The translations under genes and the position numbers were made by a program. A stretch of DNA of 64,000 bases from a bacterium (GTDB lineage: Bacteria; Planctomycetota; Planctomycetia; Pirellulales; Pirellulaceae). Positions 43,040 through 51,069 of this stretch are shown one piece after another. The stretch's first letter is position 1. Each line of letters begins with the position of its first letter. Location of the stretch: the NCBI GenBank assembly GCA_016124445.1, contig WGNR01000013.1, positions 99,460 to 163,459 of the forward strand. The letters are read 5' to 3'. The notes beneath the pieces were generated by a model that saw only the letters and a program-made list of their open reading frames with translations, was not told the origin of the DNA and made no database searches.

Positions 43040-44767
43040 TCAAATCCAATAGCAAACCACCGCCAGACCCAACAGAAGGGTGGCTACGCTGTCCCGAATG
43101 CTCCACTTGTCGCTGGAAGCATTCCAGCGAAGATGGGAAATGACCGCGCCAGTCGGGCACCCATAGCGACAATAGCCCATCGGCACGAACGCCGAAAACA
43201 ACAGGCCCCCCAACGCAATCGAGATCGACGCCCAGCCGGCGATCGTCGGTACGTAGGCATCAAATGGTTCCAAATCGGTCAGATTTCCCTTGATCACGGA
43301 AAACGCAATCAGGATCGACAATCCCAGCAGCACCGCTGGAACTGCCGAGAGAACCAATCGCATCCGTTTCGGGATTTTCCAGTGCCAACGCGAGAGCCGC
43401 AGGATCATCATCTGGGCCGCTCCGTGAGGACAAAGATGATTGCAGTAAACCTGCTTCTTACTGAATAGTGGCACCGAGAATGCCGCGATCGTCACAGCCA
43501 CCAACCCCAGACACTTTTGCCACGGCACCGGATTGCTGGCCCAACCGACGAACAAAGCCATCGAGAGAATGTCACCAGCGAAAAACCCCAAGTAACCGAT
43601 CACCACCAAAGCAAATCCATACTGCACCCAGCGTTTCCCACGCAGATCGGTAAACGCGATGATCAGTGCCGCGATCACGACGGCCAGCGTGGCCCCATCG
43701 CGCCAACCAATCGCAAACCTGGCGGTGCTGGCCGGCGGGGTTTGTGCCCGCTTTTGTTCTTCCTGATAAGCGGCGGCCGCAATGCCAACGGCCTGGGTTG
43801 CCGATTGGCTGGTCATCGTCGCCCCGGAAACCCCTTCGATGCCTGCCTCGGTGACGTTCAACTTGGCCAACTGATCGACATCGTTTCCGGCCAGGTACTC
43901 GGGGAACGACCAGTCTTCGCGAACATAGCGGACATACGGATCGTTGTCGTAGCTGCCGCGCAGGGCAACTGCCTTCAATTTGCCTTCCACGTCCATAACG
44001 ACCAAGACATCAGTTGGTCCCTGATAGCCGACTTGCTGGTCCGCTTTCGGACTGGTTCGCCAAGCCGTGCCGATCGATTGTCCTTGTTCGTCCAACACAT
44101 CGAACCAGCCGCGCGGCGACTTTTTCGCGACAAGCTGCTTGGCGTTGGGCAGGATCGCCGCCACCTCTTTCAGCTCGATCTCTTGCGGAAAACGATAGTT
44201 CGGCGGATCACCTCCCAGCACGGTCGTTATCGACTCGATGATCGCGAGGCTGGTCAGCGTGGCACCTGAAACGGCATCGAGTTTTTCTTCGCCCAACTGC
44301 TGCGGCGTGACATCGATGAACTGCTTGGAGAACCAACTTGCTTCCCGTACCGCCTGAAGATGTTCCGGCGTGTCGCGGCTCGAAAGAATCTGCATGCCGC
44401 GAATCTTGTTCGCTTGATCGACCACCACCAGGCAATCAGTCGGCCCTGAAAACCCGATGATGTGGTTGGTGGTCGGTAAGGTGGTCACCGCCCAGCCGAT
44501 TCGCTTGGCCTGGGCGTCGTCGATATAGGCCCCGTTGCGATCGGCTGCGGGAACCAGCGAAGCCGCCTCCGGCAGAAATGCCTGGACCGATTTCAAAGAA
44601 ATGTCGCTGGGGCCGGTGCTTTCGCGATGTTCGCTCTGCGCGTGCAGCCGAATCAAAACCACGATCGCCGCAATCAGGGCGAATCGATAGCCATGCAGCA
44701 AGAAACGCAGGCCCAACGACCTGCGTTTCTTCGATGGTTGCGATGAGGAATCCGTTTCAGCCGACAT
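43040..44767 (-). CDS. NosR-like membrane protein with two FMN-binding domains and CxxxCP motifs
   Basis: 575 residues. After a membrane segment (about 28-42) come two similar FMN-binding domains of about 140 residues, each with a flavinylation motif: DAVSGATLTS (SGAT 167-170) and EGVSGATMTS (SGAT 314-317). The shared GxxGPTDxLVVxD and REDW/REASW segments show internal duplication. At least five more membrane helices follow, with YCNHLCPHG (C442, C446) and GYCRYGCPTG (C533, C537), the CxxxCP polyferredoxin-like motif of NosR/NirI proteins. The threonine of each SGAT would carry covalent FMN, attached by an ApbE-type enzyme not seen here. It is 9 bases downstream of a secreted FAD oxidoreductase gene, suggesting electron transfer to or from it. 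Confidence 0.85.
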   Translation of the reverse strand: MSAETDSSSQPSKKRRSLGLRFLLHGYRFALIAAIVVLIRLHAQSEHRESTGPSDISLKSVQAFLPEAASLVPAADRNGAYIDDAQAKRIGWAVTTLPTTNHIIGFSGPTDCLVVVDQANKIRGMQILSSRDTPEHLQAVREASWFSKQFIDVTPQQLGEEKLDAVSGATLTSLAIIESITTVLGGDPPNYRFPQEIELKEVAAILPNAKQLVAKKSPRGWFDVLDEQGQSIGTAWRTSPKADQQVGYQGPTDVLVVMDVEGKLKAVALRGSYDNDPYVRYVREDWSFPEYLAGNDVDQLAKLNVTEAGIEGVSGATMTSQSATQAVGIAAAAYQEEQKRAQTPPASTARFAIGWRDGATLAVVIAALIIAFTDLRGKRWVQYGFALVVIGYLGFFAGDILSMALFVGWASNPVPWQKCLGLVAVTIAAFSVPLFSKKQVYCNHLCPHGAAQMMILRLSRWHWKIPKRMRLVLSAVPAVLLGLSILIAFSVIKGNLTDLEPFDAYVPTIAGWASISIALGGLLFSAFVPMGYCRYGCPTGAVISHLRWNASSDKWSIRDSVATLLLGLAVVCYWI

Positions 44768-44776
44768 CGGGGCGAA

Positions 44777-47047
44777 CTAGTTTTTCTCGGCTGGAATCAA
44801 TTGGATGGCGTCAGCATGGGCATTACCGCGGCCATCGCATTCGACTTCGACGTAGGCTTCCTCGCCTGGCTTGATCGTAACGCTGCCCAGCGAAATGAAG
44901 CCGCCGGCGATCGGCGGTTCTTCCCGCATGTTGACGACGGTCTCTTCCTTCGACGCCCCAACCGCCAAGGTCAATTTGGCGGTAGGGGTTCGATTCTCGT
45001 GCGGTTGATAGGCGTAGCGAACTTCGTAGATGCCTGCCTTGTCGACCTTGATCGGAAAACGAACCTTGGCTCCTTTCTTGCCGGCATACAGATAGCCGTG
45101 GCCAATGTAACCTTTCAGCCCGGTACCTTCTGACCAGCTACCGGTGCGTTCGGCCTGACGATCGTCGATCACGATGCCGGTCATCTTCGCGGGATCGAGT
45201 CCCGACGGAGGACCGGTCGGCGACGTGGGGAGCACGTTCTTGGGCATGACAATCTCCGAAGTGACCGTTTCGCGGCGAGCCTGACCCGGCAGCTTCAAAA
45301 GCTCATCCATTTCGTCCCAATGCTCTTGGTAGACCTCGCGGGGCGAACAGTTGTGGATCTTGCAGATCGAAGTGGCCTTACCGACGACTTCCCCCATCAT
45401 GCCGCAGGTCTTCATCACCCGAACCGTACCGAGTGCTTCGTGGGTCACGCTGATATCGCGACCCGCCATGAACAAGTTCGGCACGTTCTTCGAGTAGAAA
45501 CAACGGTAAGGAACCGGAAAGCCGAAGGAACGGTCAACGCGGTGATCGTGCACGGCGATCGAAATGAATGGGCTTTCGGGGAACTTGTCGGCGAACTCCT
45601 TCTTGGGATAGTGAAGGTCGATCGACCAGGTACTGGGAACGCAACCGTCCGAGAACTCGCGTTTGTTGATGATGTCCTCTTCGGTCAGGATGACGTCGCC
45701 GATCAAGCGTCGCGATTCACGCGGACCGCCAACATAGGCCAGCCAGGTGAGTTCGGCGTTCTTGTGCTTCTCGGCCCCATCCTTGTTTTTCATCGCGTTG
45801 AAGGCACCGTAGACCGCACGCAGGTTCCAGTCGCGAATCGATTCAGCACCGTTGATCGGATCCTTATCGAAGCCACTTTCCCAGAACCACTGTCCGTGAT
45901 GATCTCGCGGATAAGGAAAGTCCTTCATTGTCAGGTCGAGCGCCCAGGGCGTTTCCGGGAACGTCGTCTCGTGATCGGCTTCGTCCCAGGCCCACATATT
46001 GCTCATGCCCATGCGGCCTTTGTCGGTTTGATCGTAAAGGGCACCTGCCAACGCACCGATTGATCCATGGCCGGTCGCATCGCAGAACAAGGTTCCTTCA
46101 AACTTGCGAACCTGGCTGGTGCGCGTATCGAAGGCAGTCACCGATGCGATCTTGCCATCTTTCATTTCCAGACCGTTGGCGTGGTGATTGAGAAACAGAT
46201 CGATGTTCGGTTCGGCTCGAACGATCGCTTCCTTCTTGGTATCCCCAAATTCTTCGTAGGTGCCGGGCGACTTTTTCGCATGGTCGGCGAACTCTTCCAC
46301 GATCTCGCCAATGCGTGGGTACTTACCACGGCGGATCAATCCCATCGCCCAAACACGAACTTCGCTGCTGCCGTTACCACCCAGGACTGGCCGATCTTGG
46401 ATCAACGCGACCTTGCAGCCCATGCGAGCCGCGCTGATCGCCGCTCCCATGCCGGAGTAGCCACCGCCGATCACCACCAGGTCGTACGGGCCTTCGGTCT
46501 TAATGTCCTCAACGATGCCGAGTTTCTCTTTCCGCCACTTGGCCAACTGTGCGCCGCCCGCCGGAGGAACGGCGTCGAGATCGGTCGTGAAGTAAATCGC
46601 ATCGCAGCGGCCATCGAAGCCGGTCAAGTCTTTCAAGGAAAGCGTGGCATCCTTGTTTTCCACTTGAACGATGCCACCATCTTGCCAATTCCAATCAGCC
46701 CCCTCGGTGCCGAAGGTTGTATCCAGAGGCTTGCCATCGATCGCCAGTTGAAACTTGCCTGGCTGTCCTTCCGCATCCCAGCGAGCAACCCAATCTTTCG
46801 TCCGGACGAAGACCCGATAGGCTCCTGTCGCAGGAAAGGTGATTTGTGTCGCGGATTCGTTGACCGGTTTGCCCAAGCCATGGGCCAATAAATAGGGCGA
46901 ACCCATCTCGCTGATGAACTGGGTATCGAGCTTCCAGCCACCGTGATCCGTGAAGCTTTCGGCTTCGACCAACAGATCGCCAGCAAAGAGAGGGAAGCAG
47001 AAAAAACTGAAAACGACAGTCACTGCCGAAAAAAAAGCTTTTTTCAT
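44777..47047 (-). CDS. Secreted FAD-dependent oxidoreductase with C-terminal golvesin-like domain
   Basis: 756 residues from the ATG at 47047. Signal peptide MKKAFFSAVTVVFSFFCFPLFAGD. A carbohydrate-binding-like beta domain (about 25-150) precedes the FAD-oxidored part: DLVVIGGGYSGMGAAISAARMG, DRPVLGGNGSSEVRV and the C-terminal FAD motif NVPNLFMAGRDISVTHEALGTVRVMKTCGMMGE. The final ~110 residues (SWSEGTGLKGYIGHGYLY, VRFPIKVDKAGIYEVRYAY, HADAIQLIP) resemble the golvesin/xanthan-lyase C-terminal domain, which binds sugars. Related proteins are numerous in planctomycetes, with unproven roles in exported polysaccharide oxidation. The adjacent NosR-like flavoprotein could pass electrons across the membrane, which is inference. 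Confidence 0.82.
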   Translation of the reverse strand: MKKAFFSAVTVVFSFFCFPLFAGDLLVEAESFTDHGGWKLDTQFISEMGSPYLLAHGLGKPVNESATQITFPATGAYRVFVRTKDWVARWDAEGQPGKFQLAIDGKPLDTTFGTEGADWNWQDGGIVQVENKDATLSLKDLTGFDGRCDAIYFTTDLDAVPPAGGAQLAKWRKEKLGIVEDIKTEGPYDLVVIGGGYSGMGAAISAARMGCKVALIQDRPVLGGNGSSEVRVWAMGLIRRGKYPRIGEIVEEFADHAKKSPGTYEEFGDTKKEAIVRAEPNIDLFLNHHANGLEMKDGKIASVTAFDTRTSQVRKFEGTLFCDATGHGSIGALAGALYDQTDKGRMGMSNMWAWDEADHETTFPETPWALDLTMKDFPYPRDHHGQWFWESGFDKDPINGAESIRDWNLRAVYGAFNAMKNKDGAEKHKNAELTWLAYVGGPRESRRLIGDVILTEEDIINKREFSDGCVPSTWSIDLHYPKKEFADKFPESPFISIAVHDHRVDRSFGFPVPYRCFYSKNVPNLFMAGRDISVTHEALGTVRVMKTCGMMGEVVGKATSICKIHNCSPREVYQEHWDEMDELLKLPGQARRETVTSEIVMPKNVLPTSPTGPPSGLDPAKMTGIVIDDRQAERTGSWSEGTGLKGYIGHGYLYAGKKGAKVRFPIKVDKAGIYEVRYAYQPHENRTPTAKLTLAVGASKEETVVNMREEPPIAGGFISLGSVTIKPGEEAYVEVECDGRGNAHADAIQLIPAEKN

Positions 47048-47242
47048 GAGAACAAGGCTACCGAGAGAGGTAAGGGGGGATGAATGAATGCCAGAAGACA
47101 AGCTTCGCAATACTCAGTTTATCACAATTAAATTGAGAATCTGCCACCATTGGGAAAAGTCAGGGATTCGATATTTGGCCCGATTCCGCCTGACAAACGC
47201 CCCATAAATCAGCTTTTTTCCACTTCCCCCTTGCCTTGCCAT

Positions 47243-47260
47243 TACTTTACATGTAAAGTA
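47243..47260. promoter_or_regulatory. Perfect 18-bp palindrome, probable MarR operator
   Basis: TACTTTACATGTAAAGTA is a perfect palindrome, ending 18 bases before the marR ATG. Its TTTACATGTAAA core is the size and kind of site recognised by MarR-family dimers. A related imperfect site occurs in front of the downstream SDR gene (47787-47800). Autoregulation is the natural reading. Confidence 0.8.
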
Positions 47261-47278
47261 TATGTATCGGAGACGAAC

Positions 47279-47761
47279 ATGACCCCACCAGGATTACAAG
47301 ACGAAATCAAAAAACGGGAACCCTTCGAGTCGAGGGAACAGGAAGCGATCCTCAATATATTGAAGACCAGCGATCTGTTTCACAATCGAATGGGACGCCT
47401 GTTTCGGGAATATGGTTTAACCAGTTCTCAGTACAACGTCCTGCGAATCCTGCGCGGAGAAGGCAAGCCAATGCCGTCGCTGGAGATCGCCAGCCGCATG
47501 ATTCAGGTGGTTCCGGCCATTACCGGGCTAATCGACCGACTGGAGAAGCAGGAACTTGTCAGCCGGGTCCGTTGTGACAAGGACCGTCGGGTCGTCTACG
47601 TCGCAGCAACGCAGAAAGCGCTCGATATCCTGGCGGAAATAGACGAGCCATTGGTCGATGCACACAAGAAGTTGATTGGGCATTTGAACCAGGATGAACT
47701 GAAGCAACTGATCGGGTTACTTGAAAAATCACGTGAGCCGGTAACCAAAGACGATTCCTAG
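47279..47761 (+). CDS. MarR family transcriptional regulator
   Basis: 160 residues from the ATG at 47279; the frame is open upstream but the palindromic promoter lies there. The winged helix is complete: LTSSQYNVLRILRGEGKPMPSLEIASRM (recognition region), GLIDRLEKQELVSRVRCDKDRRVVYVAAT (wing with DxR) and helices at both ends for dimerisation. It sits upstream of an SDR oxidoreductase gene and a pirin-like gene. MarR-SDR-pirin units are known for responses to quinones and phenolics. With palindromes before both marR and the SDR gene, it probably represses both until it meets a reactive compound. No ligand can be read from sequence. Confidence 0.92.
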   Translation: MTPPGLQDEIKKREPFESREQEAILNILKTSDLFHNRMGRLFREYGLTSSQYNVLRILRGEGKPMPSLEIASRMIQVVPAITGLIDRLEKQELVSRVRCDKDRRVVYVAATQKALDILAEIDEPLVDAHKKLIGHLNQDELKQLIGLLEKSREPVTKDDS

Positions 47762-47786
47762 CATCTATATTTTTTTTAGCCACTTA

Positions 47787-47800
47787 GTTTACATATAAAC
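47787..47800. promoter_or_regulatory. Imperfect palindrome before the SDR gene
   Basis: GTTTACATATAAAC pairs at six of seven positions and shares TTTACAT with the perfect site before marR. It ends 33 bases before the SDR ATG. It is probably the second operator of the same repressor. Confidence 0.6.
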
Positions 47801-47833
47801 AATTTACCTGGTATTATTTCGGGAGTTTGAACG

Positions 47834-48589
47834 ATGAGTTTTCAGAACAAAGTTGCCCTGATCACCGGTGGAACCTCTGGCATTGGCAAGGCCACGGCAA
47901 TCTTGCTCGCCAAGCAGGGAGCCAAAGTCGTTGTCGCCGGGCGGCGTGAAGAGCAGGGCAATGCGGTCGTCGACACGATTAAGGCCGCCGGTGGTGAGGC
48001 TTCCTTCGTGAAAACCGATGTCACCCAGGAAGAGGATGTCAAAAATCTGGTTGCGGAAACGGTCAAAAGGTATGGCCGCGTCGATATCGCATTCAACAAT
48101 GCCGGTGTCGAAGCGGTAGGGCCGGTAAACGAGTTCACAGCGGAAGAATACCGCAAGGTTTTCGATATCAACGTACTTGGGGTATTCCTCAGCATGAAGT
48201 ACGAAATCCAACAGATGCTCCGGCAGGGTGGCGGTGCCATCATCAACACATCGAGCATCGTCGGCCACATTGCCATGCCTGGCGCAAGCATCTATATCGC
48301 CTCGAAGCATGCCGTGGAAGGTGCCACCAAGACAGCGGCGCTCGAATTTGCCCAGCATGGCATTCGTATCAATGCGGTCGCTCCGGCGGCGACAGCCACC
48401 GACATGATCGACCGATTCGCCGGCGAAGAAGGTTCGGAAGGGAGAGCCGCGTTGGCCTCACTTCACCCGATGAATCGCCTGGCTACCGTCGAAGAGATTG
48501 CCGGTGCCGTCGCCTACCTGGCCTCGGACGCCGCATCATTTACCACCGGCATCAGTTTGCCAGTGGATGGTGGCTACCTCGCAAAGTAA
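47834..48589 (+). CDS. Short-chain dehydrogenase/reductase
   Basis: 251 residues. Classical SDR features: NAD(P) site TGGTSGIG (11-18), NNAG (88-91), catalytic Ser in NTSSIVG (S140/S141), and Y154/K158 in YIASK. The cofactor pocket RREEQ after the second strand (VVAGRREE) suggests NADP(H). The C-terminus AVAYLASDAASFTTGISLPVDGG is usual. It reduces or oxidises an unknown carbonyl or alcohol. It follows marR and its probable operator, and the pirin-like gene is 12 bases downstream, so the three respond together. Confidence 0.92.
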   Translation: MSFQNKVALITGGTSGIGKATAILLAKQGAKVVVAGRREEQGNAVVDTIKAAGGEASFVKTDVTQEEDVKNLVAETVKRYGRVDIAFNNAGVEAVGPVNEFTAEEYRKVFDINVLGVFLSMKYEIQQMLRQGGGAIINTSSIVGHIAMPGASIYIASKHAVEGATKTAALEFAQHGIRINAVAPAATATDMIDRFAGEEGSEGRAALASLHPMNRLATVEEIAGAVAYLASDAASFTTGISLPVDGGYLAK

Positions 48590-48601
48590 AGGAATCGAGT
48601 C

Positions 48602-49300
48602 ATGATCGACATCCGAAAAGCGGCCGACCGCGGCCATGCGAACCACGGTTGGCTCGACACCTACCACACGTTCTCATTCGCCGGATACCGAGACCCTGAG
48701 CATGTCCACTTCCGTGCGCTGCGCGTCATGAATGAAGACCGGGTCACCCCTGGCCAGGGTTTCGGAACCCACCCGCACAACGATATGGAGATCGTCACCT
48801 ATGTGCTGGAAGGTGCTCTGGAACATAAGGATTCGATGGGCAACGGCGAGGTCCTTCGGCCCGGCGAATTCCAACGCATGACTGCCGGAACCGGTATCAC
48901 GCATAGCGAATTCAATCCGTCCGATACTGAGCCGGTGCACCTGTACCAGATCTGGCTATTCCCGGATCGAAAAGGTCATAGGCCCAGCTACGAGCAGAAG
49001 CGTTTTCCGGACGAACAACTGCACAATCGGCTGCGAGTGGTCGCTTCACCCGAAGCTGAAGAAGGTTCGCTGTCCATTCACCAAGACGCGCGGATCTACT
49101 TGAGCAAGCTCGATGCCGGGGCAACGGTCGAGTACCCGCTTGCCGAGTCTCGCCACGCCTGGCTTCAAGTGCTCAGGGGGCAAGTAACCCTCAATGGTCA
49201 GCCGCTCGAAACGAGCGACGGGGCCGCGGTCAGCGAAGCGCGACTGCTGAAGATCGAGGCCACCGGCGATGCTGAGATCATGCTGTTCGATCTGGCCTGA
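48602..49300 (+). CDS. Pirin family protein (YhhW-like)
   Basis: 232 residues with two cupin halves. The metal site is complete: H57 and H59 in FGTHPHND, H101 and E103 in GITHSEFN, the same positions as in E. coli YhhW, which has quercetinase activity. The EPVHLYQIWLFPDRK segment closes the first cupin. Iron or another divalent metal is expected. It shares an operon with the SDR gene (12 bases apart) under the MarR regulator and ends with a terminator, which fits a role in detoxifying phenolic or quinone compounds. Confidence 0.9.
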   Translation: MIDIRKAADRGHANHGWLDTYHTFSFAGYRDPEHVHFRALRVMNEDRVTPGQGFGTHPHNDMEIVTYVLEGALEHKDSMGNGEVLRPGEFQRMTAGTGITHSEFNPSDTEPVHLYQIWLFPDRKGHRPSYEQKRFPDEQLHNRLRVVASPEAEEGSLSIHQDARIYLSKLDAGATVEYPLAESRHAWLQVLRGQVTLNGQPLETSDGAAVSEARLLKIEATGDAEIMLFDLA

Positions 49301-49326
49301 TCCCTCAAATTGCGTAGGACCAAACC

Positions 49327-49353
49327 AAGCACGCTTTAACGAGCGTGCTTTTT
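49327..49353 (+). terminator. Intrinsic terminator after the pirin-like gene
   Basis: AAGCACGCT (49327-49335) and AGCGTGCTT (49342-49350) make a perfect 9-bp stem with a 6-base loop, running into TTTTT. It ends the marR-SDR-pirin unit 27 bases after the last stop. Confidence 0.9.
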
Positions 49354-49440
49354 CATGCGCAGATGGAATCAGTCCGGGATTTGAAGTATCTTGAAGTCTC
49401 CGCGCTCGCCTTCCCATCCCACATCCACGGAGTTCTTCCT

Positions 49441-50862
49441 GTGCATCGTCTCATTTGCGTGTTGCCCATTTTTGTGTGCCTGTTTGCTTCGGTTCTTCAC
49501 GCGGAAGAAACCTCGAAGCCAAACATCCTGTTTATTTTCGCAGACGACCAAAGTTACGAAGCGGTCGGTTATCGGGGCATGACCCAGGTCAAAACTCCCA
49601 ACATCGACGACTTGGCCAAACGGAGTGTTTCATTCACGCATGCCTACAATCAAGGCTCTTGGAGCGGGGCTGTTTGTGTTGCCAGCCGTACGATGCTCAA
49701 CACGGGCCGCTTTGTGTGGCATGCCAACGACGTCTACAAAACGGCAGAGACCGAACGCTCGGCTGGGCGTTTCTGGTCGGAACACATGAAGAAGGCAGGC
49801 TATAAGACCTACATGACCGGCAAGTGGCACGTTCCGGCCAAGCCAGAAAAGGCGTTCGACGTCACCGGCCATGTCCGCGGTGGCATGCCGCAGCAAACAC
49901 CGCAAGGTTATGACAGGCCCAAGAGCCCCGGCGATACCGAGTGGCAACCATGGGACACCAAATTCGGTGGATTCTGGGAAGGTGGCAAACACTGGAGCGA
50001 AGTGGTAGGTGACGAAGCGGTCGGCTTCCTGAAAGCCGCGGCGAAGGACGATCACCCCTTCTTCATGTACATCGCCTTCAACGCCCCGCACGATCCTCGA
50101 CAGTCTCCTAAAGAGTTCGTCGACATGTATCCTTCCGAGGAGATTGAAGTACCAGGAGATTTTCTGCCGGAATATCCTGAGTGCAAAGAAATCGGCTGCG
50201 CGCCGAGCCTGCGCGACGAACACCTGGCTCCGTTCCCGCGGACCAAGTATTCCGTTCAGGTCCATCGCCAGGAATACTTCGCCATCATCACCCACATGGA
50301 CCAGCAGATCGGCCGAATCCTGAAGGCACTGAAAGAAACCGGCAAAGAAGACAACACCTACGTCTTCTATTCCGCCGATCACGGCCTGGCGTGCGGACAT
50401 CATGGCCTGATGGGCAAGCAAAACTCGTTCGACCACAGCATTCGTGTGCCGCTGTTGGTTTCAGGCCCCGGCATCAAACCGGGCAAGATTGATGCCCCGG
50501 TTTACTTGCAGGACATCATGCCCACCACGCTGCAACTGGCGGGCATTGCCAAGCCCGATCATGTCGAGTTCACCAGCCTGCTGCCGCTAATTCGCAGCGA
50601 GAAGAAGCAGTCGTACGACGCAATCTACAACTGCTATTTGGCCCTGCAGCGTTCGATTACCGAAGATGGCTTCAAGCTGATGGTCTACCCAAAGGCGAAG
50701 TCGGTCAAATTGTTCGACCTGAAGAACGATCCATCGGAAGAGCACGATCTATCCGCCGACCCTGTCTACGCGAAAAAGAAGCAACAACTTTTCGCGACAC
50801 TCGAAAAATGGCAGAAGAAGGTGGGAGACAGCCTGGTACTGGATCCTTCGCTGGTCCAGTAA
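49441..50862 (+). CDS. Secreted sulfatase (formylglycine-type)
   Basis: 473 residues from GTG at 49441 (CGGAG upstream); the frame runs 32 codons further up but a Sec signal (VHRLICVLPIFVCLFASVLHAEE) begins at the GTG. The metal-binding start NILFIFADDQSYEAVG, the active site AVCVASRTMLNTG with Cys79 and YMTGKWHVP are those of type I sulfatases. The Cys context is CxAxR instead of the more common CxPSR; both are substrates for maturation to formylglycine. SADHGLACGHHGLMGKQ supplies further metal ligands. It probably removes sulfate from exported algal polysaccharides. The downstream region has no second sulfatase, and its maturase is not in this window. Confidence 0.92.
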   Translation: MHRLICVLPIFVCLFASVLHAEETSKPNILFIFADDQSYEAVGYRGMTQVKTPNIDDLAKRSVSFTHAYNQGSWSGAVCVASRTMLNTGRFVWHANDVYKTAETERSAGRFWSEHMKKAGYKTYMTGKWHVPAKPEKAFDVTGHVRGGMPQQTPQGYDRPKSPGDTEWQPWDTKFGGFWEGGKHWSEVVGDEAVGFLKAAAKDDHPFFMYIAFNAPHDPRQSPKEFVDMYPSEEIEVPGDFLPEYPECKEIGCAPSLRDEHLAPFPRTKYSVQVHRQEYFAIITHMDQQIGRILKALKETGKEDNTYVFYSADHGLACGHHGLMGKQNSFDHSIRVPLLVSGPGIKPGKIDAPVYLQDIMPTTLQLAGIAKPDHVEFTSLLPLIRSEKKQSYDAIYNCYLALQRSITEDGFKLMVYPKAKSVKLFDLKNDPSEEHDLSADPVYAKKKQQLFATLEKWQKKVGDSLVLDPSLVQ

Positions 50863-50947
50863 TCGGGCGTCGTTTTCCGCGATATCGGTAAGAACCCGTT
50901 GATCGTACGAAAACTCGAAACCTTCCGCCCAGCAACCCGGTAGACTA

Positions 50948-50987
50948 ATTCGAGAGGGAGACGAAATTGGACGAATCCCTCTCGAAT
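50948..50987. promoter_or_regulatory. 12-bp perfect inverted repeat upstream of the redox fusion gene
   Basis: ATTCGAGAGGGA (50948-50959) and TCCCTCTCGAAT (50976-50987) pair perfectly around the 16-base loop GACGAAATTGGACGAA, which itself repeats GACGAA. It lies 82 bases before the GTG start and 86 bases after the sulfatase stop. No T-run follows, so it may be an operator, an RNA leader or a factor-dependent end of the sulfatase transcript. Confidence 0.5.
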
Positions 50988-51069
50988 ACTTGAAGTTGTG
51001 TTGGCACTTTAATTGCTAACTTGCGACACTCAAGTGATGATTCCTGTCATTGTCTGGGAGTGCTCTATC

